This document shows, piece by piece, positions 33,158-47,083 of a stretch of 64,000 nt of DNA. A program made the position numbers and the translations under genes. The first letter of the stretch is position 1; each line of letters opens with the position of its first letter. The notes beneath the pieces are model-generated. The model ran no database searches. It worked only from the letters and a program-made list of their open reading frames with translations, and was not told where the DNA came from. Source of the DNA: Cudoniella acicularis (lineage: Eukaryota > Ascomycota > Leotiomycetes > Helotiales > Helotiaceae); assembly GCA_013054445.1 (NCBI GenBank), contig JAAMPI010000020.1, positions 1-64,000 of the forward strand, in the 5' to 3' direction.

Positions 33158-36100
33158 GAGCCGTGTGGCTTGCGACGATCAGAACCGAGCGGCCGAAGTC
33201 CATCTGCCCCCACTTTTCCGTTTCGAACCACACTCCTCGAGCCTTTCAAGTCTCGACTTGACAAAGGAGCTTTTGTGTCACCACAGGTCTTGGGGGTGGG
33301 TGTGGGGGTGGCAACGACGATATCTCGAGAACTCTGCCTGACAGCAGGTTGGACACGAGGGATAAATCGACTGTGGCGTCTATAAATCCGCCAGGAACCC
33401 GTCAGCCGATGAGATTGTTGTTTGCCAATCCGATCTTATCCTCCACCGTACGTAATTGAAATCGACGAAAATGCGAACGTTTGAACGAGTGATCTTTGTT
33501 CTCAGACACCCAAGGTCACGAGTTGCGGAATTTACTATGTTTTAGATCCACGCGGCGAAAAGTCTCGAAGCTTGGCTGAACTCGTTGCGCCACATCTGCC
33601 AGAGGCTAGCAGCGCTTCACTAAACTTTTAGGTGCATACGACCCGTTATGTCGAAGTCGCTTTGCTGCTAGAGGTGGCTTTTGCCGTCCCTTTGGGCTCA
33701 AGCTAAAAGACACTTGTGCCGCCTTGCCACGTTTCAACTTTAATGAAGGCATCGAAGCACGCTCGATTTCAACCTTTGAACGGAAGAATCGGCTCTCGGA
33801 ATACGAGCACAATAGGTTTGATAACGGGTAGGGAGAAAAGAAACACAAATATCGACTGGAACTCTCACCCAATTTCCTCTCTTTCAATAGAGATTCTATT
33901 CTTCTCCGACTTAATCATGAAGGCATCCAGCCTCCTATCCTCATCATTCGGCGCTTCTCTTGGCCAGCTGGTCTCACTCCTTTTAGTCTCGAAAAAGGAC
34001 CGGAAGGAGATTTGCTGTCTTCGGGAAATCGGCGTGTCCTTCCTGTGTTTCTTATCCTGGTAGTCACGTTGTTTTACAGCTTTCCCATCTCCTAGTGCAG
34101 ATCCATTTTACCTCTTCAAAACTTTCCAAATGTCTATTTTTTTATCGAGGACTAGACTTCATTCGTTCAAGTTCAACAAGGCTCGACCGCCTACACAGTT
34201 GTGGGTGATAAGTAGCTTCGCAGAAAAGTTTACAACCAATGGCTTTACCCTGTCAGAGTCCAACATGCGTTAGTCCCATGGTGCTGTCTCATCATTATTA
34301 GAGATTCAATTTAAGCATTATGGAATACGGAAACCTACGGCATCCGTGTTCCAAAGGGGTGAGGAGAGTTAGCGAACCCCTAGCCAATCCTAGGTCTTTA
34401 GCACATATACCCATAATAGGACTATCTTAAGGGCGGAAACCTCTGCAGTTTGCACCTGAACCGTTGCTGTATGCTTCGGATCAATATGTTTTCAATTATG
34501 AGCTCGATTCTACCTCAAGAATCTGGGATCTAGACTCTTAATGAATTCACTTTCTTTTCTAGTCAAATGCATCAGCAGCATTATTAGCCGTCAGCCAAAT
34601 TCGTATGGTCACAAAATACTACAATACGCCTTAATCACAAACAAACCTTTCTAAGAGCCTCATATACTCGCGAGTCATTACGTGTTTAGAGACTTCAAAT
34701 CGCGTAAATTTTTAGCCTTTGGCTGCCCGAAAATGTCGTCTCGATTAGAACATTACACACACAAGATACGGCAATTCAAATCCTTTCGGGAGGCGTTGAG
34801 AAACAGTGGGGTGGCTTCGATTGTTTTGGGCAAGTCTGCGACTTTCGGGGCCTACTTTGGTGCCCTGAAGGCTTCAATATGGCTCTAGAGTGGTAGACAG
34901 TGGTGTTGGGCAGCGTTCATCATAAAGAGTAGCTCGGAAGAGTCAAGACCAGGCTAACAACTTGCTTTTCTCCCTGAATCCAGGCCAAGATGGTCCTTAC
35001 TTTTCAACAGCGACTTAATCAACCAGAAGTTGGCGATTTCAAGCCGCGAGGTGTTTAAGAAGCTCATAAGCGTTCCCTGAAAACAAAGGTACGATTTCCT
35101 TTTCGACCTCGAGCACTCAGCGTCTTGTGCATTAAGATCCAATTATTGAACCTACAGGATTTTTTGCTCTCTATTCTCTGAATTCTTGGGTAAGGGGGTT
35201 CGCCGAGCAAATTCTCTAGCCAAAGCATGGTGCATGAATAGCGGAAAGTGTACCGCCTCGATTCAAAACCTGTTCTCGGATTTGTTTCAAGGTTCATGCA
35301 TTTCCGCTGCATTGCACCGATATGTATTTGATCAATCGAATAAAAGGACAGTAATGAGCTGGACCTTGGCGGTGAGGTGAACTTAAGCCCAATCGAGGCC
35401 AAGGACTGCAGCCAATACTCCTCCAAGTTGGCCCCAACCTCGTTCCCAGCAGAGTCCCGACACGTTTTGGATGATAAGGTTATCTAGACGTTCTCTCGGA
35501 ATATTGGACGGCTTCTCCCCGTGCGAAATCGCACCCCTCCCCAGTGGTAGACAAACTCAACGGCTATACAGCCTTATCTTTACTCTATTTGCACCTGGTT
35601 AACGTAGGACATGGATTTGAAATCTAGCGAGCCTCTCAATTATTCCATCAGGCCGAGTGCAAAAGTGTTTTCAAGGATGTGGACAAGTTGCGACCAACTA
35701 TAAAGGTTCTTATCTCGCTGCCTTGTGTCCTGCAGCTCCATGTGCAGCATTCTCTGCGAGGCAGTCGTCCGGGTATTGATAGCCAGTGCCTACATTGCGC
35801 CATTACTGACAGCCGATCCGCTCCAAAGGAACGAAGCTTTGACACACCCTCCTGATCACAAAGGCACCACGGTTTTGCTCTTGTGGCCGACATACCTGGG
35901 ATGAGACATGCCAATGGCACAAACCGAAGTTAGCACGAGAGGCTTTCGGAAAATCGCCCCATTGGATGCTAAATTCGTTGATTGCGATTTCTCATGGCAA
36001 ATTGAAAACCCCAGATCTTGATTTACATCGACGGTCGCTGTCGAACCCACCACACAGATGCTCGGATGCCCTTACGCGCCCTGCGCATTACGCGGCTACA

Positions 36101-38002
36101 ACCGGCCACATCCCTTACCTTCCAAGTATATGTACGCTTTCCCTCTCGTGTATGCTCCACTCAAGTACGAAGTACGTGTGGATGTGTTAAAAATTGTTTC
36201 CCACTTTCTTGCATTTAATTTGCCTTCGCATACGCCGATAGAGACGGATGTATGACATTTTGGTCGCATACTCTACCAAGCAAGCGAAGGCGCATCGACT
36301 TTATTTCGAGGGACAACCGCCGGTAGCAATCAACTATTTTCCTACTTGCTGCATTACCCCTCATTGGCAATTGGCGAAATATCGGCCCATCTCAATCAAT
36401 CTTGATATGCCAAGCGAAATCCCTCCCAGACGGGTAACTGGGACCATACCATGCCCAAATCCTAGTCTCTTAAGGCGCAGAATATGACAGGTCAGCATAA
36501 GAGGCTGCTAAAAGTTATGGAGGGGCTACGGCAGAGTATTGCAGGCCTGTCCGCTGGGATGGTGATAAGAAGTTCAGTTGAGCCACATTTCAATGCTACA
36601 AGTACTTCTCTCTCTCTCAGTTCGATGGAACAAGACATCTAGGCAATACCGTTATTTTGAAATGGCGGGTGGTACTGTATTGCTCAGGGGTAAAAGTCTT
36701 ACCCGCATTTCGTCCCGATCCCGAAATATTCTCTCGAAGAGAAAATTTCTACTGGCCTCTGAAAATGACGTTGGCCTTTTGCGCATGGATTGGTTCTCAA
36801 CCTGTCAACTCAACGGCTTCGTGGATGCTTCCTGCACAAAGTCGTAAGGTTACGCCGAACCTACATGCATGTTCTAAATCATTTCGGGTTGGCAGAAAGT
36901 GTTAGCCAAAGAAGTGGAAAGAACCATTACTAACGACATTCCCGTTTTCCTCTAGGGGTAGGCAAACTTTTCTTTCAACATCGCCTCACCCGTTTTCCAT
37001 AAGCCCGAGGTTCTGCCCGAGATCGTGCGGTTTCAGGCCAAGTGGCGACGAATATGGTCGGAGTCGGCTGTAACCTGTGCTTTTTCTTTTGCATCGGGAA
37101 GAGGCAATGTTGATTTCCATGTGATTGCTGCAACGACAGAGCTTCCCGCCTCGATCCCGACGAACCTGGGTCTGTTAAGACAAGGTTTTGAATATTTCTC
37201 ATGGTGAGGAAATTCATGAATAACTGCCTCCCATTTTGAAGTAGCGGAAATCGTTGATGCGCCGTAGTCCTCTTTGGTGTTCTGACCTATAAAAGTTTCG
37301 AGGGAGATACTAATACTTCTCTACTTTGAATCGGAAGGCCTGCGGGCAATGAGAGAGGCTGGGTGAACTCAATAGTGGCGAATTCACTCCCTGAATCACG
37401 GGAAATCGTGGTCAAATGGGAATACTACACCACTGCCGCTGCCGTTGAATTACCCTTTGGTATTCGTTCGTTTTGTCCCCTAATTTATGCGAGAGGAATT
37501 AAAGGGGAGACATTGGGCTGGAAAAGTATGCCTTTTCGGCAACGGGGTCTTGATTCTCGCCAGGCCTAGATTCAGCAAACCATCCAGGACCAGGATGCTT
37601 CTTAGCCACCCATTATTCGCGGGCCGCTCGGGAATACTAGAAAATAAGTATAGGTACTTATTGCCCTCTTCACGTGGCATCATAAATGGGGAAAGAACCC
37701 GCCCTGGAGACCTGCCTGCCGAACTTTGGAGAACATGTGGAGTGCTGAAGCGCTGCGAATCATCCCGCACGAGAAGATTTTGAGTCCTTTCAGTGCTTCA
37801 AGATCATGATCGTATAGGTTGATACATATAACGTTGTAATTTCAAACATGAATTCCGGTTGAAAGCTAATGGCCAGGCGAGAGGTCACATGAAATATCAG
37901 TGTACGGAATCAACAACTGGAGAACTGTGACCAACACTTTGAGCCTCTTCAGGAAAGAATGCCCAATTTCGATTAAACCTCTCAATTTGATATTTAAATT
38001 TC
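33158..38002. other. 4.8-kb gene-poor region
   Basis: No recognisable gene. Short frames at 33606-33887 (minus), 34682-34888 (plus) and 36657-36905 (plus) have no domain. A small imperfect hairpin lies at 34322-34352. This may be decayed sequence, but I found no element ends. Confidence 0.5.
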
Positions 38003-39238
38003 TTAGCTATAACCATATTTCTTTACCAATCCCTTCATGATACTCACTGCACCTCCTTTGTACCCGCCTCCGAATATCGAATAATGGTTCAAGTGATGAT
38101 ACCTGTTTCTGAGTTAACCCCTATATCGAAGCCCCCCTTTCAAAAATGGGGGAAACTAAAAGGGTGGAAAGCACTCACAATTCATACAACAGCACCCTAT
38201 CTTCCCACTCATCCACTGGCTCATCTTTCGGCTTAAATTTCGCATACTCCCTCTCAAAGCCACTCCCAAAACCCCCAAACATCCTCATAATCCCAAACTC
38301 AAACTCGCTATGCGCCCAGCAACTACTCGGATCAAACACCACCTCCTCAACTCCCCCATCCCCAATAGTTCCTTTTCCATGATTCCCACTCCACAAATCG
38401 CCATGAATAACCACGGGCAAAATATCACCTCCCATTTTCCCATCTTTCAAATGCCCATTCCTCAACAACCTCGGCACGACTTTCGAAGCCGTGACTTCAA
38501 CAAGCTCAGAAAGTTCCTCATCTTTCCCATTATTCCTTTCCGCCGCTTTCAAAATCCCTCTTAAGCGATTCTCAGCATAGAATTCGGCCCAACTTTCCTT
38601 GAAGCTGTTATCCTGCGCTGTATCGCCGCAACAGGTCGTGACTGGGAACCCGAACACCGGTTTTTCATATCCGTATGGGATTGGTGCTGGGGTGCTGTGG
38701 AGTTTGGCTAGTTTTTGAGCGAGGGAGAGGCCGGTTCCGGGGGGTGTAGAGGTGTATGATGAGGGAGAGAGATTGAGGAAGTCGGTTGCGAGGAAGGAGT
38801 CGTTGCCTGTGGAGAGGAGGCCGTGGGCATAGGATTTGGGGCAGAGGGAGGGGACGGCATCGTGGATGGCTTTGAGGGATGTGTGTTCTCCTTTCCTTCT
38901 GTATTAGTCTTAGAACTTTAAACTGCTTGGGGATGTTGTGGAAAGGGGAAGAAACACGTGATGGTCGACGATAACGTCGTTTGTACCTTCCCCATTTCTG
39001 GGGGAGACAAATTCGTAACATCGAAATGAGAAGGAAGGAAAGACCGACCAGTAAACATCACTTCGCTATCTTTACCCTTTCCCGTTTTCACAAAGTACAG
39101 TTTCTCTTTCCCGTCGTTGCCTTGGCTTGTGATCTTGAAGGTGGATGCGAAGCCGGAGCCGCCATGCGATGTTATGGTCGCGGCTGCCGCATCGAGAGAG
39201 AGTGCGGAGAGAATTGCTTCGTCAATTTTTGGAGGCAT
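38003..39238 (-). CDS. Fructosamine-3-kinase (ketosamine kinase) family protein
   Basis: Three exons, 39238-39049, 38890-38179 and 38102-38003, with introns of 158 nt (38891-39048) and 76 nt (38103-38178). The product is 333 aa, the usual length. The N-terminal lobe has GGSGFASTFKI and FVKTGKG. The intron-spanning join gives MFTGEHTSLKAIHDAVPSLC. The catalytic HGDLWSGN loop and a following VVFDPSSCWAHSEFEFG match the aminoglycoside-kinase-like fold of this family, and GGGYKGG comes near the end. Family members phosphorylate sugar-derived Amadori adducts on proteins so that they fall apart (deglycation). Cytosolic. The first intron is longer than usual and has a weaker GTCGGT donor, so the join is slightly uncertain. 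Confidence 0.85.
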
Positions 39239-41901
39239 TGCCTCAATTTTATTATTTTTCGAGAGAAGAGGAATTTTGCGAAGGTTATCAATTTGGGTGT
39301 TGATTTGTTGAGTACGATTTGGAGATGCAAATCAAAGGAAGGTGGCGTGATGTAAATGTCATGTGAATTTTAATATATCCGTTCTGAATTTATTTAGAAA
39401 TCCACACAAAAACCATAAGTGTTGCTAGATATTTACATCCTAATAAAATTTCTACATACCGGGTTAGATGGATTGTTGTTGAAAGGCTGTTGGCTATTGC
39501 TCATGTTGCAGCTGCTCTCAAGCGTTGTATATAAGGCTTCTGCTATAAAGGTTTCATCTCTCATTCTCAGGGACAAATATTCTTATCTATAACTTCTCTC
39601 TCTGAAATCTTGACGCAAGCCTTTATGTAATTCCTAAAAAATTTGATCGTTGTTTCTTGTTTCTCTCTCTCAATTTTGGTGCACTTATTGGGAAATTCAA
39701 TGGAACTATCTTCCTTGTTATACCTTGGCACTCTATGAAGGCATAAAATTTTACGTTTTCTAAACTTCAGTAGGTGGATTGTGATGCAGGTTAAATGCCG
39801 TCCTTTTTATAAAACTATTGTTGATCCTCAAGAAGTTAACGTACGATTTCCGTCCAAAAAGAACTTCAAAACAGTTAAACAACTACGAATTAAAACAACA
39901 CTTAACTTGTTAGGAAAGAGCACAACACAAATAAAATTACTATCTCTTCTTGTAAAAAGCCTTGACACTAAAACAGACATATTCTTTGAAGTGTTGTTAG
40001 TGAATACTTGGTATGTGGCATAGACCACCAAACAGCCGAGAGAGACAATAAGTATCCTGCTTCCATGAAGGATTTCCAGATTTACGGCTCTAACTTAGCA
40101 AGCAAGCAACTAAGAGTGATACACCGAGAACGCACTCTGTGTATAACTTTGAGGAATTTCTTCTTTCTTCCAGCGCCCCCCTCTCCCCCAACACAATTCT
40201 CTTCACATTTCAATAAAGCCAAGTAACATAGGAAATTTTATCAACATTGTATTTGCTTCGAGTTTTAAAGAATCAACTAGCAGCTAACCCACTGACAGTA
40301 TGAGGGCTTACAACAACCTACCGAATGACTCAAATTAAGAGTGGACATGAAAAATAAGAGATGGATATCTCCCCAGGACGTATATATTCCTTCTTGATCC
40401 CAAAAGATTTTCTAAAGAAGACTGGACAGTTCCTAATGTGCCTTCTAGGCTAAGGTGAGTGTGATGGACAAACGCGGTCGGTGAAGGGATCGTCGACACT
40501 GTTCTCGCCTGAACTTAAATACATATGCAGTTGCCAGGCCTCTCACGCTAGGGAAAGAGGATATAATTCATACCCCATTGTCAAGTTCCAAGGACAGTGA
40601 CTTACTTGGCTACAACCTAGCTTATAAATAGAGGCCATAAGCCCGAAAAGGGAACACAGAGACCGGCCGCCTTCACCAACATATGGAAGTACAATCTCTG
40701 AATGCACACTATAGGAAACAACACTAGTAAACCAACAAAGAAGAACATTTATGAATAGTAGAGACAACTGAGCCAAAACTATGCAATTAACCATTTACGA
40801 CTCTGAATGTAACTCTACAGCTAGACAAAATATACGACAGCAGCTATTATTATAAGCAACCGGCTATTGTCTACAACAGCAGCTTTCCCTCATTCGAACT
40901 CACGAATTAAAATGCCCTACTGCTTAACTCAATGAAAAATGAAAAATCAAGAAATTATCTTCAAGACCCCTCTCTATACCACTCAACTCTCAACTTAAAC
41001 CTCAGGAGAAGAGAGAGCGCAATATTACGTTTGCAATGTATTCTCAATCTACCCACTGTTACAGGGAACATATGCCAGCTTCCAACCCACCTCCGGAGTT
41101 GAAAGCGAAGTTGTGTTGATGGCTTAAGAAGTAGTGGAAGGAAAGGAAAGGAAAAGGATAGACGAAGGCAAGAAGGGCCTTTTGTAACATCTCGTGGCGG
41201 TCATGTTGGAACAGTAGCAAGTGTTCAATCTTTCTATTGGTGAATCAGCAGCAGCCAACTAAGCTAAACACAAATTCAATACAATCAATATAAAATTACC
41301 CACTCCTCACTATTCATGTCTTTTCCATAGCTCATGAGAATTCCCAAACCTCACATATAATTATGTGGATCTTCGGGCTGGAAAGAGTGAGTCTGAACGA
41401 CTTGCGTGGAGGCTTTTCTTTAGGGGACAAACCAGGACTCCAGGAGCGGAGATTCTGGGAACTGTCTTTTTGAATGTCTAGCCAAATGTATGAGTGAGAC
41501 GTGCGATTTGTGATTTGAAGTATCAAATAGAATTAACAACTGAATGAAGAATACGGTAGCGAGGAGAGTATCAGCAACAAACGAGCTTTTCATAAAATTT
41601 CAAGCATTAGATGAAAGACGTATACTTTATAGGAAATACTGGTTAGAGGCTTTTCTTTTGTCTACTGTACCAGATGCTATTGATATAATCAGCGAGTCTG
41701 GCAAATCGTAGCCAAGCAACGGATATCTTTGACGAATCAGGGAATTATAGATAAACTAAATATTATACCACAACCTTACTATATACAATGCACGGGAGAT
41801 ATCTAAAGAAGAAAAGAAATCAACAACTCAATATGCAAATCTAAATGTAATATGTACATACCATTATTACACATAATATACCCTCCCGTCATCAGCAATG
41901 T
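39239..41901. other. Gene-free 2.7 kb
   Basis: AT-rich, with no domain. A minus-strand frame (40794-40543, 83 aa, hydrophobic start) is too weak to call. The part nearest 41.9 kb is probably 3' UTR of the phosphatase gene. Confidence 0.5.
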
Positions 41902-43857
41902 CTAAGTCCTCCCCCTTCTCGGATCTAACGCTTCCCTCCTCTTATAATCTCTCACTTCCTTGGTCCCCATGCTCCCCATTCCACCCTCAACTCTCCTTTC
42001 CCAGCCACCCAGTCGCACGACAAGGCATGTGGCATTATCTCCTTCTCTACTAACTTCCGTAGCATACGCTACGACATCTTTTGCGCCCTGTTCGGGCGTC
42101 TTGGCCTCCTTGACCACATCTACTATCTCCTGGTCGCTCAAGGTACCACTCACACCATCGCTCACCAGAACTAGAAAACTGTATTCTGCAGGCGCTAGTT
42201 CAACTCTCCTGATCTCGGGCTCGGCTGAAACCCCTATACGTTTCGAGCGCATATCTCCGAAGGCACGAGTATTGGCAAGTCCGGACATACGTTCTTCTCC
42301 AAATGAATCGGTGACGAATGTTGCAGCATAGCGGCGCAGTCTGGTGCTTTCAATAGGCGTTGAGGGGTGATGGTTTGTAGTTACTGGTTTGGCAAGACCT
42401 GTTGCCGTGGCGCAGAGGAGGATGCGTGTATCACCAACGTGTGCGACAGCTATTGTTGATGGGGAAGCCGGATGCCAAAATGGTGTTGGACTTGGCGTTG
42501 AGATTAAGACGATTGAAGCGGTAGAACCACCGACAAAGCGTGTTGGACCTCCAATCCGGTTTTTCGCCGACGAAAGACGAGCGGGCTCACCAAGTATATC
42601 ATCCTCGTTCAGTGGATTATCACTGTGAACATCCGGGTCTGGCTTGCGTGCCTGGGCTGTGATAAAGTCGAGGTCGGCTTTGAGAAACGCATACATTAAG
42701 ACTGTTTCGATAGTGACAGGAACATCTGCTGGAGGTGAGCCATCCATGGATGAGGGTAACGAAAAGTACTCGGGCCTGAAACGGCGGAAATACCCTCCAA
42801 CCGTCTCCTTCCATTGAGTTACCAGTGTTTTCTCAAGCTCAATGGTTTTTGGCTTGTTAGACTCAACAGAGACCGGCTCTTCGCTCTTTAATGTTGGACT
42901 GGCTGGTCGCTGTTGAATACTTCCATCATCGTTCTTCGTGGGTACGTTCATTGTATCTTCCACATCCTCCTTGTTCTTAATGTCTATTTTGTTCAAGCTT
43001 TCCCTCCCTTTCGAAGATAACTCGCTGCTTGCTCCATGGTCTCTACTGGGGCCGCCAACATCTATTTGCTTATTCTTTCCTTTCAAGCTTGACCCAAGTT
43101 CAAATAACTCTGCGGTTTTCTCCACATAATTATGTAATTCCTCTCTCAAAAAATCACTACACTCATGCCCGCCATGTCCATCAAAAACACCAAAGTAAAA
43201 TACTTGCGGGTCTCCACTTGCACTATCCGCCGATGTCGCGCCGCCCACATTGCTTTTTGGACCACTTCGACTCAAACTTATAGGTGCTCGTTTCGCAAAC
43301 GCCGGTATGTCTAATGTGCCCGCTTGGTATGTATCTTCGTTATAAGGCCGTGTACCTCGGGATACAGAGACACCGAAATGATGTTTCGCGCTTCGTAGAG
43401 GAATCCGGACAACTGTGAGCTCTCGAGAAGGGCCAACCATGGGAGGGGCCGCCGCGGGGGACGGCCCCTTCCCTGGAGTATGAGGTGTTGAGGCTGAACG
43501 TGGAAGCTTATGATGTGGACCGGTCGATGAGCGGGAATCGGGATGTAGGGAGGAGGAAGGTAGGTTCGTGACAAAATAATCGTGGAAGCCTCGACTTTGT
43601 GGGAGGTTTTGTTGAGGCTTGTGTTGAAATTGATGAAGCCGACATGTTGATCTTTGCAGACCTGTGTCTCTAGAGATTGGATTCAGTCGTGATGTTGGGA
43701 TATATGAGGTTCGTAAGAAACGCCGTGGTTCCAAAGTTGCTGGGTGGGAGCCATGCTCGCGACGGCCACTTTTTGAAACGAACGAGGCAATGAAGTCTAG
43801 AAGAAACAGGTTAGCCAGACCTTTATCTGAAAATGCGATAGCATCTGCGTTTACCAT
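41902..43857 (-). CDS. PP2C-type Ser/Thr protein phosphatase, probably mitochondrial
   Basis: Single exon, 651 aa. The first about 90 residues are rich in Arg, Ser and His with few acidic residues, as in a mitochondrial presequence; the true start may be downstream of the first ATG. PP2C motifs follow in order: RGTRPYNEDTYQ (about 168-178), FGVFDGHGGHECSDF (about 222-236), VAHVGDTRILLC, LANTRAFGDMRSK, VLVSDGVSGTLSDQEIVDVV and EGDNATCLVVRL. All metal-binding aspartates expected in these motifs are present. A low-complexity insertion of about 110 residues (Ser/Lys/Glu) separates the DGHGG segment from the rest. It resembles the fungal Ptc6/Aup1-like group, but I am not certain of the subgroup. 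Confidence 0.88.
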   Translation of the reverse strand: MVNADAIAFSDKGLANLFLLDFIASFVSKSGRREHGSHPATLEPRRFLRTSYIPTSRLNPISRDTGLQRSTCRLHQFQHKPQQNLPQSRGFHDYFVTNLPSSSLHPDSRSSTGPHHKLPRSASTPHTPGKGPSPAAAPPMVGPSRELTVVRIPLRSAKHHFGVSVSRGTRPYNEDTYQAGTLDIPAFAKRAPISLSRSGPKSNVGGATSADSASGDPQVFYFGVFDGHGGHECSDFLREELHNYVEKTAELFELGSSLKGKNKQIDVGGPSRDHGASSELSSKGRESLNKIDIKNKEDVEDTMNVPTKNDDGSIQQRPASPTLKSEEPVSVESNKPKTIELEKTLVTQWKETVGGYFRRFRPEYFSLPSSMDGSPPADVPVTIETVLMYAFLKADLDFITAQARKPDPDVHSDNPLNEDDILGEPARLSSAKNRIGGPTRFVGGSTASIVLISTPSPTPFWHPASPSTIAVAHVGDTRILLCATATGLAKPVTTNHHPSTPIESTRLRRYAATFVTDSFGEERMSGLANTRAFGDMRSKRIGVSAEPEIRRVELAPAEYSFLVLVSDGVSGTLSDQEIVDVVKEAKTPEQGAKDVVAYATEVSREGDNATCLVVRLGGWERRVEGGMGSMGTKEVRDYKRREALDPRRGRT

Positions 43858-44635
43858 AAGTATCTGCCAGTGACCAAGCTTTTCTGGAGGTTGAGGATTT
43901 GATGGATGCCATTCTAGACGAAAGAACAGCTGGCGCTGGGGACAGAGAGGGATTATCTTATGGGCACTAATGGCAAAAAGCCAATTGAGAAGACAATCAC
44001 AGCCAGTAGTGTTGCCATCGGAGGCAAGTGGACGTTTAGAGGAAGCTACCCCTCCTTGAGGTCTTATCGATGTTGAAATATTGTTCCGTGACCGGGCGAA
44101 GGAAGCACAAGGCAGAGACCATGGAGCTCTGTCAACGCATGATAGCGCTTGGCGATCTGAAAATGAGTCAATTGGTCATTCCGAAAGACTCTATTGCAGA
44201 GAGAAAAGAAAGAGATGAGAGTTGCAAATACATAGAAACAAGACAGCTGAAGGACAGTTAAGGGTTGTCGGCTTCGGTATCCGGCCTCGCTTTCCCTGCA
44301 AGCTTCCCTGTTTCTCCACACTTCGGTAAAATGTAAGACCGACCCCGTTATCTCACAGCTGGAGCCGGAGAAATAGGGGCAACACTAAGTTCACGATTTC
44401 ATCCACTTGTAAGGTTTTGATTGTTGCTCATCGTAACGATCATTTTGTTTATGTACAGTATGAACCAAATCCACAGTTATAGGCCGCTTTGTATGCCAAG
44501 CACGGCTTCCAAGTCTCGACGGTGCTACCACACCGCAACGAATGTGTGTACTATAAGCAGTGCGCTTCGGCAATATCTCGCAAGGTCCCATTATGGGCCA
44601 CATAATTCTAATTCACATCCCTCTATTTGACCCGC
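43858..44635. other. Intergenic between PP2C and fet3
   Basis: No gene supported. It is the upstream side of the phosphatase gene and the 3' end of the ferroxidase gene. Confidence 0.5.
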
Positions 44636-46812
44636 CTATCTTGCCTTAGCCTCCGACAATACTCCCGTTGATACCCCCGAAGTCCTGATCGAATCTTCCT
44701 GGGCCATGGCTGCAAGACGCCGGTTCTCAGCGACCTGGCTCGCTGTACCCATATCTGCCATGCCGTACCTAATAGATGATTAGTCAAGAACCCCGAAGAA
44801 GTTTGATGTAAGAACCTACCAAACAATGACGGCCAAGCCGAGGAGAGCAGCAATGGCGCTGAAAGTGAGAGCAACAATTCCCCGGGGAGTGAAACCAGCT
44901 GGTAGAGGTGCGGGCGCAGCGTTTTGACCGGAAAGATCTAGGAAATTGACAGTATTTGCAGCCGCATTTCCAGAAGATGGTACATTTCCAGCCTGACAAG
45001 CCGCGAGATGATCCTCTGGAATTGTGAGACTCTTTTGCAAATCCAATGGTGCCTCAACCATTGTAGCTATAAGGCCTTGATCCATGTGCCATTCGATGCT
45101 GTTTTTTTTTTTATTTTTAGCAATGCCATTGATATTTTTAGGTGAAAGGGAAAGAAGATAACTTACTGGCAATGGAATAGCCAAACGCCAGGGTTGTCAG
45201 CCTTGAAGCGCATTACTATGTGACCGTTTGGGTAGAGCACAAAGGTATCTCTTCGTATTGGAATGGCCGGGTAATCCGTCAGACTCGAGTTTGTCGCATC
45301 AAAGTCACCTCCATCTTCGGCTGAGCGAGCTATAGCCTGGAAATTGTGCCCGTGAAGATGAAATGGATGTTTCCCGCTATCTGAGAAGTTATTAGCATAA
45401 CACTAGAGACCCTGTCATAGAAGTCTGACCATGATTATTTACAACTATTTCAATGATTTGATCTTTCTCCAACACAAAAGAGTGTGTATATTCTCCGTAT
45501 ATAAGAGGATTGGCAGCATCCTGTCCGGCCGACATCACTGTGTAAAGGGTTGGAACCTTGGGAGCGACATAAGTAATATTGTCGAAGAAAGCACTTAAAA
45601 TTGTTAACCAAAATCCATGTGTCCATAAACCCAGAACACTTACTAAGGCTTGCCATTTCCGAGAACACCCATTACAACATCGAAGGTGATGGTCTGATCA
45701 GGTTCTGGTAAAAGTGTTTGATTGTCATACGGAACGAGTGTGAAATCGTCAAACGGATCAAGCTCATCCACAGCGGCTGGGGTTGGTAGCTCTTCCTCTT
45801 TGTCGTAAACAAGCCAACCTGTCGAGTTCCAATTTAAAGTAGATGGAGTTATGTCAAAGAGGGACTATTCGTGTTAATTGGAGATAATGATAGGAAGCTG
45901 AAAACTTACGGTATCCATGCTTGCAACAAAAGCATAGTTTGTAGTCGTCTCGTTCTTTGTAGTGATCAGAAAGCTACATCGCTGGGCAGCACCAATATAT
46001 ATCATTTCCGCTTCAGCTGTTTCAGTGTAAACTCCGTCGACTTCGATGATAGTCATATTGTGACCTTCGAACCAGATGTACTGGCCAGCAAAGGCACCTA
46101 AGTTGACCATGCGGAAGAGATAGGTTTTCCCCGGTTCAACGGATATCGTGAGATTTTGTGTGTCATTCATCAAGGTGGCTTGTGGAACAGGCTCAGCGCC
46201 AGTCGGGTTGCCTTTGTAGATGAATTTAGGAATAAGAGTCTGCATTTGTTCGTGATACCAGTCAGACACGGATATAACAACCTCTTCATCGACCTGGTCA
46301 TTGTATGGAAGGTCCGGGTCACTGATGATCAAAGGCGCCCGAAGACCGTCGGGATATTGACCCAAATTATGAGAATGGTACCAGTATGTGCCTGGTTGAT
46401 TAACCTAAGCGTTTGTTAGCATGTATTGTCTGATTCTATGCACTTGACATACCGTGAAGTTGTAAGTGAATTGGGATCCAGAAGGAATTGGACATTGCGA
46501 AACCTGAGAGGGGCCGTCCATAGACGTGCTTCCATTTTGGAAGAGCCCATGGAAATGTAGACTCGTACTTTGATTTCCGAGCTGGTTGTTGACTTTCACA
46601 ACGACCTGATCACCAATCGTGGCTCTCATGACGGGTAAAGGCCATTGGCCATTGATACCAATAGTTGGTCTATCATAGAGCCCGTCGGGATTCGCTGTGA
46701 CCCAGGTGATGTTGAAGTCGTACGTGACTGTGGCTGCTTCTGCGATATGAAGGCAGAAGATTGCATGAAGCAGCCATCGTAAAATGGGGAAATAGGACAA
46801 CGAAATCGCCAT
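44636..46812 (-). CDS. FET3: Fet3-type multicopper ferroxidase
   Basis: Seven exons: 46812-46453, 46404-45910, 45864-45644, 45593-45430, 45380-45167, 45098-44820 and 44768-44636 (introns 45-68 nt). The product is 621 aa. A signal peptide of about 26 residues precedes three cupredoxin domains. Copper ligands are HFHG (86-89), WYHSH (127-131), HPFHLHGH and HCHIEWHM. A single membrane helix ([23 protein letters not shown]) near the C-terminus anchors it at the plasma membrane with the enzyme outside. Fet3 oxidises Fe2+ to Fe3+ and passes it to the permease Ftr1, which here lies head to head 2.15 kb away. Iron-repressor sites in the shared spacer suggest induction under iron shortage. Length and ligands are complete. 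Confidence 0.93.
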
Positions 46813-47083
46813 TTTTATTGTAGTTTGGCGACTTTCAATAACCAGGTATGAGCGAGGGTTTAACTACCTCAAATGCCCATGTAAGATCTCAGAGAGGAGT
46901 CGAAAAAACAGCAGGAGGTCTTTGAGACCAAGTTTTGCAGACCTGTCAACAACCTTGAAATAATAGCCCTGTTCGCAATCACCGAAGCCGGATCAAAGAC
47001 GGGTGAAAAATGGGTGGACTGGGAAATCCTATGCAAGTTGTTGTCACTGAGATCCTTGTAGGCAAAGTCGTGTGGGGAGTTTG

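Noticed and set aside
34322..34352. Hairpin GGAATACGG / CCGTGTTCC with a 13-nt loop
   Set aside because: A nine-pair stem with one mismatch is expected by chance at this scale and nothing around it supports a terminator or RNA gene.
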